The notes under the pieces are model-generated. The model had not been told where the DNA came from, searched no databases, and was given only the letters and a program-made list of their open reading frames with translations. From JBEEOW01 sp041191405 (GTDB taxonomy: Bacteria; Bacteroidota; Bacteroidia; Cytophagales; UBA9547): DNA of 64,000 nt. The first letter of the stretch is position 1. The number at the start of each line of letters is the position of its first letter. The DNA lies in the NCBI GenBank assembly GCA_041191405.1, contig JBEEOW010000011.1, forward strand, positions 46,369 to 110,368, given 5' to 3'. Shown piece by piece: positions 16,168 to 23,352 of this stretch. Position numbers and translations under genes: made by a program.

Positions 16168-16893
16168 ATGCTAAAAACATTACTTTACACATTCATTTTA
16201 TCATCATTAATTGCTTGTAATTCAAAGCATACGAGTGAAATAAAACAAGATTCAATAAAGTATTTTGTTAGGGAAATAAAGAAACTAGCTATTGAGCCAA
16301 GTGACTCAATGTTAAATATTAGTTTTTTCAAATTAAATGATTCTGTTAAAACAGTTAAATTGAAATACAAATTTGAAAGACTAAAAGGCAAATATTCTTT
16401 TGAAAAAGCTTTGTCTAAATTCTTAAATGAAAAATCGTATTCTAGTTTAGATACAAGTTTAGTTGGTACATTTAGAATTAAGTATTCGTATCAGATTGAG
16501 CATTTAACATTTAGATCTACTTGTGTTAAATTAATTGATAATATATTAGAAATTAAAGAATTTGATTGTGAAGGAGGTTGGGGATTACCCTATAAGTTTA
16601 AATTATTAAAATCAAGAAATAAGAAAATCTCTAAAATTGAATTTGAAAAATTTAGAGAATTAATTAGAATTTCAGAATTAGAAAATTTAACAAGTCATGA
16701 TATTGAAAATGAATCAATGACATGTTGTATGTGTTCTTATATTCAATTAGAAACACTCAGAAGGAAATATAATTACCCCAAAAACGACTATAAATACATT
16801 AAAATAACTCGTAACACTAAAAATAAACAAAACAACTTCATAATTGCTTGTAACTATCTTTTGGATTTAGCTGAGGTTAAAAATAGATATTAG
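16168..16893 (+). CDS. Hypothetical lipoprotein
   Basis: 241 residues with a signal peptide and lipobox (SLIAC, Cys17). The mature part is Lys/Glu-rich with a Cys cluster (TCCMC) near residue 188. I do not recognise a family. It follows the PIN remnant by eight bases and is convergent with tyrS. Confidence 0.65.
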   Translation: MLKTLLYTFILSSLIACNSKHTSEIKQDSIKYFVREIKKLAIEPSDSMLNISFFKLNDSVKTVKLKYKFERLKGKYSFEKALSKFLNEKSYSSLDTSLVGTFRIKYSYQIEHLTFRSTCVKLIDNILEIKEFDCEGGWGLPYKFKLLKSRNKKISKIEFEKFRELIRISELENLTSHDIENESMTCCMCSYIQLETLRRKYNYPKNDYKYIKITRNTKNKQNNFIIACNYLLDLAEVKNRY

Positions 16894-16924
16894 ATAAAAT
16901 GATACTTATCTAATATCTATTTTT
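16879..16924. terminator. Bidirectional terminator between the lipoprotein gene and tyrS
   Basis: Perfect arms AAAAATAGATATTAGATAA and its complement enclose an eight-base loop. A-run and T-run flank it on both sides, so it can terminate both convergent genes. Confidence 0.85.
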
Positions 16925-16935
16925 AGAAATAATAT

Positions 16936-18231
16936 CTACTCAACAACAACTAAATAGTTATTTTTCTTGCCTTTTGAAATTAATAAGTATTTATTATTCA
17001 ATAAAGTAGCTTCCAATTTTGCATTTGCATCCTCAACTTTGGTTTTGTTAATACTTACACCACCACCTTGAATCATTTTGCGAGTTTCAGCTTTTGATGG
17101 GAAAATCAATGTACCAATTGTTACAGCTAAAAAGTCGGTTACGTTAGCAGCAGCTTCTAAGTCAGATTTAGTAATTGTAACTTGTGGAACTCCATCAAAT
17201 ACTGATAACAATGTTCTTTCATCTAATTGAGAAAGTGTTTCTAAAGTACCTTTACCAAACAGAATATCAGATGCTTTGATTGCTAATTCTAGCTCTTTTT
17301 CGCCGTGAACTAATGTTGTTAACTCAATAGCTAAAGCTTTTTGCAACACTCTAGCACCTAAATTTTCTGCATGTTCTTTTTCAAGTTTTTCAATTACTTC
17401 TCTATCCAATAAAGTGAATATACGAATCCATTTTTCAGCATCAGCATCAGTAGCATTTATCCAAAATTGATAAAACTCATAAGGAGATGTTTTTTCGGCA
17501 TCTAACCAAATATTTCCTTTTTCTGATTTACCAAATTTGCCTCCATCAGCTTTTGTTATTAAAGGACAAGTAAACGCAAATGCCTCACCACCAGCTTTTC
17601 TACGAACTAATTCTGTTCCTGTGGTAATATTACCCCACTGGTCAGAACCACCCATTTGTAATTTGGCATTCTTGTTTTTGTATAACCAATAGAAATCGTA
17701 ACCTTGTAATAATTGGTAAGCAAACTCGGTGTAACTGATACCTGTTTCACCTTCGATACGTTTTTTAACGCTGTCTTTGCTCAACATATAGTTTACAGAA
17801 ATATGTTTTCCTGTATCTCTTAAAAAATCAAGAAAACTAATTCCTTTAAACCAATCGTAATTATTTACAATTTCGGCAGCATTTGGTTTTGATGGATCAA
17901 AATCTAAAAATTTAGCCAATTGCGCCTGTACACCTTTGATATTTTTTTCAAGTGTTTCAACATCCAATAAATTACGTTCTTCACTTTTTCCACTTGGGTC
18001 GCCTACCATACCTGTAGCACCACCAACTAATGCAATTGGCTTATGACCAGCTTTTTGTAAATGAACTAATAATAAAATGGGTACTAAACTACCAATATGT
18101 AAACTTTCGGCAGTTGGGTCGAAACCTATATATGCGGTGGTTATTTCTTTAGCTAATTGTTCTTCAGTACCAGGAATAATATTATGAATCATTCCTCTCC
18201 AACGCAGTTCTTCTATAAAATTTGTTACCAT
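16936..18231 (-). CDS. tyrS: Tyrosyl-tRNA synthetase
   Basis: 431 residues from the ATG at 18231 (MVTNFIEELRWRGM); the ATG at 18252 would add seven unconserved residues. Class I signatures are clear: HIGS at 45-48 and the KMSKS counterpart KFGKS, then a C-terminal S4 RNA-binding domain including GGVSINKTKV. It charges tRNA-Tyr in the cytosol. It is divergent from rlmN with about 95 bases between the two starts. Confidence 0.97.
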   Translation of the reverse strand: MVTNFIEELRWRGMIHNIIPGTEEQLAKEITTAYIGFDPTAESLHIGSLVPILLLVHLQKAGHKPIALVGGATGMVGDPSGKSEERNLLDVETLEKNIKGVQAQLAKFLDFDPSKPNAAEIVNNYDWFKGISFLDFLRDTGKHISVNYMLSKDSVKKRIEGETGISYTEFAYQLLQGYDFYWLYKNKNAKLQMGGSDQWGNITTGTELVRRKAGGEAFAFTCPLITKADGGKFGKSEKGNIWLDAEKTSPYEFYQFWINATDADAEKWIRIFTLLDREVIEKLEKEHAENLGARVLQKALAIELTTLVHGEKELELAIKASDILFGKGTLETLSQLDERTLLSVFDGVPQVTITKSDLEAAANVTDFLAVTIGTLIFPSKAETRKMIQGGGVSINKTKVEDANAKLEATLLNNKYLLISKGKKNNYLVVVE

Positions 18232-18261
18232 TGTAATTGTGTCAAAATGCAAAATTTTTCA

Positions 18262-18277
18262 AAAATACAAAAATAGA
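18262..18277 (-). promoter_or_regulatory. Two adjacent candidate -7 boxes (TATTTTTG) for tyrS
   Basis: Two consecutive copies of TATTTTTG on the minus strand fit TAnnTTTG, 31-46 bases upstream of the tyrS start. A -33 element is not clear. Confidence 0.3.
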
Positions 18278-18290
18278 ATCAATTAGACTT

Positions 18291-18321
18291 GTAATTTTCT
18301 GTACTTTCATCATTATCTTTG
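18291..18321 (+). promoter_or_regulatory. Candidate promoter of rlmN, giving a nearly leaderless transcript
   Basis: TTG is followed after about 20 bases by TATCTTTG (18314-18321), matching the Bacteroidota promoter. The ATG is only four bases past the -7 box, so the expected transcription start falls on or very near the start codon. Confidence 0.45.
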
Positions 18322-18325
18322 TAAA

Positions 18326-19372
18326 ATGGTAACAAAAACTGACATTCGTAGTCTTTCTCTAGCTCAATTAACAGAAGCATTGGCTGCTTTTGGTGAAAAA
18401 TCATTTCGTTCAAAACAAATTTATGAGTGGCTTTGGAAAAAGTCGGCACATAGTTTTGATGTAATGACAAACTTATCTGTTGGCCTGAGAGAGAAATTGA
18501 ATGAAAACTTTGTTATCAACGCTGTAAAAGTTGACGAAGCCCAAGTGAGTTCTGATAAAACTATAAAATCGAGTTTTAAGCTTTTTGACAATAATTTAGT
18601 TGAAGGTGTATTAATTCCGACGGATGATAGAATGACAGCCTGTGTTTCGTCGCAAGTGGGATGTTCATTAACTTGTAAGTTTTGTGCTACAGGTTATATG
18701 GATAGAAAACGTAATTTAGAACCTGCCGAAATTTACGATCAAGTAGTTCATATACATCGTCAGGCTGAAAGTAACTATAATATTCCATTGACAAATATTG
18801 TGTATATGGGAATGGGCGAACCATTGCTTAATTATGCCAATGTATTGAAATCAGTTGAAATGATTACTTCGCCAGAGGGATTGAATATGTCGCCAAAACG
18901 TATTACAGTTTCAACTGCTGGTGTAGCCAAAATGATTAAAAAACTTGGAGATGATGAAGTTAAGTTTAATTTAGCTTTGTCGTTACACGCAGCAAACGAC
19001 GAAAAACGAAATACGATTATGCCAATCAATGAAAGTAATTCATTGGTTAACTTGGCAGAAGCATTGAAATATTTTTATAAGAAAACTGGTAATAGAGTTA
19101 CTTTTGAATACATTGTTTTTTATAATTTTAACGATACATTACAAGACGCTGAGGAATTATACAAATTCACAAAACATGTTCCTTGTAAAGTAAATATCAT
19201 TGAATATAACCCTATTAAAGAAGCTGATTTTGTAAATACTACTGCAAATAAATTAGATGCATTTGCAAATTATCTTCAAAATAAAGGCGTAACTGTTGTA
19301 ATTAGAAGAAGTAGAGGAAAAGATATTGATGCTGCTTGCGGTCAATTAGCTGGCAAGAAAAAGGTGGAGTAA
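18326..19372 (+). CDS. rlmN: RlmN, radical SAM 23S rRNA / tRNA adenine C2-methyltransferase
   Basis: 348 residues, standard length. The radical SAM cluster motif is C113-S-L-T-C117-K-F-C120, and the methyl-accepting cysteine near the C-terminus is present (DAACGQLAG, Cys338). Family segments YMGMGEPLLN, SLHA and VTFEYI are all visible. It methylates A2503 of 23S rRNA and A37 of some tRNAs, so it supports translational accuracy. Confidence 0.97.
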   Translation: MVTKTDIRSLSLAQLTEALAAFGEKSFRSKQIYEWLWKKSAHSFDVMTNLSVGLREKLNENFVINAVKVDEAQVSSDKTIKSSFKLFDNNLVEGVLIPTDDRMTACVSSQVGCSLTCKFCATGYMDRKRNLEPAEIYDQVVHIHRQAESNYNIPLTNIVYMGMGEPLLNYANVLKSVEMITSPEGLNMSPKRITVSTAGVAKMIKKLGDDEVKFNLALSLHAANDEKRNTIMPINESNSLVNLAEALKYFYKKTGNRVTFEYIVFYNFNDTLQDAEELYKFTKHVPCKVNIIEYNPIKEADFVNTTANKLDAFANYLQNKGVTVVIRRSRGKDIDAACGQLAGKKKVE

Positions 19373-19377
19373 AAAGT

Positions 19378-19818
19378 ATGAAAATAAAGAAATTATTGTT
19401 TCTAATTATTCCATTTTTGATATTATTATCTTGTGAAAACGAAAAGAATGAACAAGATTATATAGTTTTTGAAAATAATCCTCTAGAAAAGGATATTCCT
19501 TTTAAGCCTTCAAACGCTCAAATTGAAAAATTAAATATAAAATTAATTGATTTTCTTAATAGTCAAGAAAAACCAATTTACATTAATAAATCAGGGAATA
19601 AAACTCCTTTGATTGAACAATTGAAATACTATAAAAGAAGATATTTTGGACGAATTAATATAGAAGGTGATAAAATTATAAAAGTAGAATTTGTATTTGT
19701 TCGATGTGCTTCAATGTGTCAATGGAAAAATGTAATTATTGATAAAAAATATAAAGATTGTATTTTTTCAGTCCAATATAGAGTTGAAGATGATGAAATT
19801 TATGGTTTAAATTTTTAA
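19378..19818 (+). CDS. Hypothetical lipoprotein
   Basis: 146 residues from ATG 19378, where a signal peptide with lipobox (LILLSC, Cys18) begins directly; the longer frame from 19336 overlaps rlmN and spoils the signal. It starts five bases after rlmN and may be cotranscribed. The mature part is charged and I do not recognise a family. Confidence 0.65.
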   Translation: MKIKKLLFLIIPFLILLSCENEKNEQDYIVFENNPLEKDIPFKPSNAQIEKLNIKLIDFLNSQEKPIYINKSGNKTPLIEQLKYYKRRYFGRINIEGDKIIKVEFVFVRCASMCQWKNVIIDKKYKDCIFSVQYRVEDDEIYGLNF

Positions 19819-19849
19819 ATAAGATTATTTCAATTATTCAAAGAATCGA

Positions 19850-19971
19850 CTAGCGAAAAACTTACACTTCAGCTCCGCTCAGTGACCGTTTTCGAGTATC
19901 AGTTACTCGAAAAATGTACTTTACGGTTACTGAGCGGAGTCGAAGCATTAGTAAAGTATATTTTTCGCTAG
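19850..19971. repeat. 122-bp palindromic element with terminal inverted repeats
   Basis: The ends CTAGCGAAAAA and TTTTTCGCTAG are perfect inverted repeats. Inside, CTCCGCTCAGTGACCG faces CGGTTACTGAGCGGAG, and a central TTTTCGAGTA...TACTCGAAAA forms the tip, so nearly the whole element folds on itself. There is no coding potential. The form is that of a MITE or REP-like repeat. It is clearly richer in GC than its surroundings. Confidence 0.8.
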
Positions 19972-19988
19972 AAATCTTTTATCTAAAC

Positions 19989-20026
19989 AAAAAAACGATT
20001 CCCTTTTTCAAGAGAATCGTTTTTTG
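19989..20026. terminator. Bidirectional terminator between the lipoprotein gene and lpdA
   Basis: Arms AACGATTC and GAATCGTT with a 12-base loop, flanked by an A-run and a T-run. It lies 19 bases beyond the lpdA stop. Confidence 0.8.
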
Positions 20027-20045
20027 CATTAAGAGAATTTTTAAA

Positions 20046-21440
20046 TTATAAGTGAATCACTTCACCATACGCATCAGCAGTTGCTTCCATTACAGCTTCT
20101 GATAATGTTGGGTGTGGGTGAACAGATTTTAAAATTTCGTAACCTGTTGTTTCTAATTTACGAGCAACTACAATTTCTGCAATCATTTCAGTTACGTTTG
20201 CACCAATCATGTGAGCTCCAAGTAATTCGCCATATTTTGCATCGTAAATTACTTTAACAAAACCATCTTTGTGTCCAGATGCACTTGCTTTACCTGAAGC
20301 TGTAAATGGGTATTTACCCACTTTTAATTCATAACCAGCTTCTTTTGCTTGTGCCTCAGTTAAACCAACTGATGAAATTTCTGGTTGGCAATAAGTACAA
20401 CCAGGAATGTTACCATAATTTAATGGCTCAACATGGTGACCAGCAATTTTCTCAACACAAATAATACCTTCAGCAGAAGCTACGTGTGCTAAAGCAGGTC
20501 CTTTTACAATATCTCCAATTGCATACACACCTGGTATATTAGTTTTGTAATAATCATCAACTAATACTTTTCCTTTGTCGGTAGCAACACCAACTTCTTC
20601 TAAGCCAATATTTTCAATATTAGTAACAACACCTGCAGCAGAAAGAACTACATCAGCTTCAAGCGTGATAGTTCCGTTTGCAGTTTTTACATTCACTTTT
20701 ACACCAACGCCTGATGTATCAACAGATTCTACAGAAGAACTTGTCATTACTTCAATACCAGCTTTTTTGAAGTTTTTTTCTAATTGTTTAGAAACATCAA
20801 TATCTTCAACAGGAACAATTCTATCTTGGAATTCAATAATAGTTACTTTAGTGCCAATTGAATTATAAAAATATGAGAACTCAACCCCTATTGCACCTGA
20901 ACCAACTACAATTAATGATTTTGGTTGAGAATCCAACACCATTGCTTCTCTGTACGAAATTACTTTTTTACCATCAATTGGCAAACCAGGTAATTGACGT
21001 GCACGTCCGCCAGTAGCTAAAATAATATGTTGCGCATCATAAACAGTTTTAGTACCGTTTGCATCAGTAACTTCTACTTTTTTGCCAGCTAATAATTTAC
21101 CAGTACCAGCAATTACATCAATTTTATTTTTACGCATTAAGAACTGAACACCTTTGCTCATTCCACCTGCAACTTCTCTACTGCGTTTTACAACAGCTGA
21201 AAAATCAACATTTGCATCTTTTACATCAATGCCATAATCTTTTGCATGTTGAATATAATCAAATACTTGTGCACTTTTCAACAATGCTTTAGTAGGAATA
21301 CAACCCCAGTTTAAGCAAATACCACCCAATTCTGAACGTTCTACTATTGCTACCTTGAAACCCAATTGCGAAGCTCTAATAGCTGCAACATAACCTCCAG
21401 GACCGCTACCAATTATGATAATATCGTAAGCACTTGCCAT
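20046..21440 (-). CDS. lpdA: Dihydrolipoyl dehydrogenase (E3)
   Basis: 464 residues from the ATG at 21440 (MASAYDIIIIGSGPGG); the longer frame to 21479 adds a non-family N-terminus and runs into the promoter. It has the FAD-binding GSGPGG, the redox disulfide GGICLNWGCIPTK, the NAD-binding GSGAIGVEF, and the C-terminal HPHPTLSEA with the catalytic His. It reoxidises dihydrolipoamide in 2-oxoacid dehydrogenase complexes. No E1 or E2 gene is adjacent, so the subunit is encoded apart from its complexes. Confidence 0.97.
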   Translation of the reverse strand: MASAYDIIIIGSGPGGYVAAIRASQLGFKVAIVERSELGGICLNWGCIPTKALLKSAQVFDYIQHAKDYGIDVKDANVDFSAVVKRSREVAGGMSKGVQFLMRKNKIDVIAGTGKLLAGKKVEVTDANGTKTVYDAQHIILATGGRARQLPGLPIDGKKVISYREAMVLDSQPKSLIVVGSGAIGVEFSYFYNSIGTKVTIIEFQDRIVPVEDIDVSKQLEKNFKKAGIEVMTSSSVESVDTSGVGVKVNVKTANGTITLEADVVLSAAGVVTNIENIGLEEVGVATDKGKVLVDDYYKTNIPGVYAIGDIVKGPALAHVASAEGIICVEKIAGHHVEPLNYGNIPGCTYCQPEISSVGLTEAQAKEAGYELKVGKYPFTASGKASASGHKDGFVKVIYDAKYGELLGAHMIGANVTEMIAEIVVARKLETTGYEILKSVHPHPTLSEAVMEATADAYGEVIHL

Positions 21441-21476
21441 ATTTATATTTAGTTTTATAGATTCTATTTGAAAAAG

Positions 21477-21508
21477 CAAATTTAAACTTTATTCTGAATA
21501 TTATTCAA
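21477..21508 (-). promoter_or_regulatory. Candidate promoter of lpdA
   Basis: On the minus strand TTG (21506-21508) is followed after 21 bases by TAAATTTG (21477-21484), a good fit to the Bacteroidota promoter. The leader would be about 30 bases. Confidence 0.45.
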
Positions 21509-21510
21509 TT

Positions 21511-21640
21511 CTAGACTTAAGAATTTAGTTTTTAGACTTAAGACATAAGATGAAAGACTTAAGACTTAAAAAAATATCCACTATCAATTGTCAACTATCA
21601 ATTATTCACTGAAAACTGACTTCTGATAACCGAAAACTCA
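21511..21640. repeat. Stack of all three short repeat families between lpdA and selO
   Basis: Three short-repeat families follow each other without a gap. GACTTAAGA units occupy 21511-21572, ATCAATTGTCAACTATCA units 21576-21608, and GAAAACTGACTTCTGATAACC units 21608-21640. The last run ends at the selO stop codon. This is the only place in the window where all three meet. Confidence 0.7.
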
Positions 21641-21641
21641 A

Positions 21642-23090
21642 TCACGTTCCGCAATAAGTTTGATATCCTGCATCAAAATTTGGTGTAATGTATTGATATT
21701 TACCAAATTCTTCTTTGAATGTATAAGGATTTTTTAAAACATCAAGTAATGAATTAAACAATGAAAAATCATTTTTTTGAGATGCAGATTCCAGAGCTTC
21801 TTCAACATATTCATTACGAGGAATATAAACTGGATTATGTTGCTTCATAATTGTTAAAGCTTCATTTAAACCACCCTCATTTAATTCAACTCGTTTTAAC
21901 CATTCAGTATATAAGTACTGAAATTCATTTGAAGAATAAAGTTCATCTGATTGAAATTGTTCACCTTGTAATGCTAAAAATGTATTGGTATAATCAGCTC
22001 TTTGTTGATTCATCCAAGTTAAAAATGTTTTGATAAAATCTAAATCATTATCTTGTAATAAACTAAATCCTAGTTTATTACACATCATTTGCATCCATTT
22101 ACTTCTATATTTTTCGTCGAATGAATCTAACACTTTTTCAGCTAAAGCAATTGATTTTTCAGGATTTGCATCAAATAATGGTAGTAAAGTTTCTGCAAAT
22201 GTGGCTAAATTCCATTTCGCAATATTGGGTTGATTACCAAATGCATATCTCGAATTTCTATCAATTGAACTAAAAACTGTTCTTGGATCATAAGCATTCA
22301 TAAATGCACACGGACCAAAATCTATACTTTCTCCAGCAATACTCATGTTGTCGGTATTCATTACTCCATGAATAAAACCTACACGTATCCAATTGATAAT
22401 CAAATCTACTTGCTTGGAAATTACCTCATCTAACAAAGCCAAAGGTGGATTTTCGTTAGACTTTAAATGAGGATAATGTCTGTCAATTACATAATTTGTA
22501 AATTGTTGTAATTCATCTAAAGAAGTTTGTGTTCTCACATATTCAAAAGTACCTACTCTTATGTGACTTGATGCAATTCGTGTTAAAACAGCTCCTTGAT
22601 GCGTGAACTCTCTATAAACATTTTCGCCAGTTGCAATTACTGCCAAACTTCTAGTAGTTGGAATATTTAAATAGTGCATTGCTTCACTAATAATATATTC
22701 TCTGAGCATAGCACTCAACGTTGCTCTACCGTCTCCCCTTCGTGAATATGGCGTAATACCTGAGCCTTTTAATTGAATATCAAACCTTTGATTATTGTTG
22801 GTTAAATGTTCTCCCAATAAAATTGCTCTACCATCGCCAAGAATATTAAAATGCCCAAATTGATGTCCTGCATACGCTTGAGCAATAGGCGTTGTATTAT
22901 CAGGGATTTTATTTCCCGAAAATATCTCAGCTATTTCATTTTCATTAACTTTTGAAAAATCTAAATTCAATTCCTCAGCCAAAGTATCATTAAAAATTGC
23001 TATTTGTGGAGATTTCACTTTGGTTGGTAACACTTTAGAAAATAAACTTTCAGGCAGTGTTTGGTATGAATTATCGAAATTAAATTTCAT
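21642..23090 (-). CDS. selO: SelO-family (YdiU) protein adenylyltransferase
   Basis: 482 residues, full length for the bacterial family. It shows the pseudokinase-type nucleotide motifs GDGRAILLGE, LKGSGITPYSRRGDGRA and LREYIISEAM, the segment HGVMNTDNMSI, and the metal-binding DFGP. The C-terminus reads YCGT; this is the place where eukaryotic SelO has selenocysteine and bacterial ones Cys, so the redox residue is kept. SelO transfers AMP to hydroxyl side chains of target proteins and is linked to oxidative stress. It stands alone between repeat clusters. Confidence 0.94.
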   Translation of the reverse strand: MKFNFDNSYQTLPESLFSKVLPTKVKSPQIAIFNDTLAEELNLDFSKVNENEIAEIFSGNKIPDNTTPIAQAYAGHQFGHFNILGDGRAILLGEHLTNNNQRFDIQLKGSGITPYSRRGDGRATLSAMLREYIISEAMHYLNIPTTRSLAVIATGENVYREFTHQGAVLTRIASSHIRVGTFEYVRTQTSLDELQQFTNYVIDRHYPHLKSNENPPLALLDEVISKQVDLIINWIRVGFIHGVMNTDNMSIAGESIDFGPCAFMNAYDPRTVFSSIDRNSRYAFGNQPNIAKWNLATFAETLLPLFDANPEKSIALAEKVLDSFDEKYRSKWMQMMCNKLGFSLLQDNDLDFIKTFLTWMNQQRADYTNTFLALQGEQFQSDELYSSNEFQYLYTEWLKRVELNEGGLNEALTIMKQHNPVYIPRNEYVEEALESASQKNDFSLFNSLLDVLKNPYTFKEEFGKYQYITPNFDAGYQTYCGT

Positions 23091-23099
23091 GATTTTTTA

Positions 23100-23190
23100 T
23101 TTTAGGCTTAAGATGAAAAACTTAAGGTAATAACAAAGTTAAAAATATTTTGGACTTAAGTCTAAAATCTAATATCTTAAGTCTTCTTTC
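23100..23190. repeat. Inverted pair of GACTTAAGA repeats upstream of selO
   Basis: Forward units at about 23104-23128 (GCTTAAGATG, ACTTAAGG) face reverse units at about 23152-23186 (GGACTTAAGTC, TATCTTAAGTC). They fill the region between the divergent selO and hexosaminidase genes. Confidence 0.6.
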
Positions 23191-23352
23191 TAAAACAAAT
23201 TTCAAATTTCATCTACATACACCTCTTTTTTGCCGACTTAAAGACTTATTAAAATTATAGTTTTTTGAATAAATATTCTTTAATTTGTGATAATTAGTAC
23301 TGAGAATTTATTTTTGATTTTCAAGTGCTGTAAACTCAAAACCAATTTCAAA

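Noticed and set aside
23287..23352. GTG start 22 codons upstream for the hexosaminidase
   Set aside because: The ATG at 23353 opens a clean signal peptide, which the longer form would bury.
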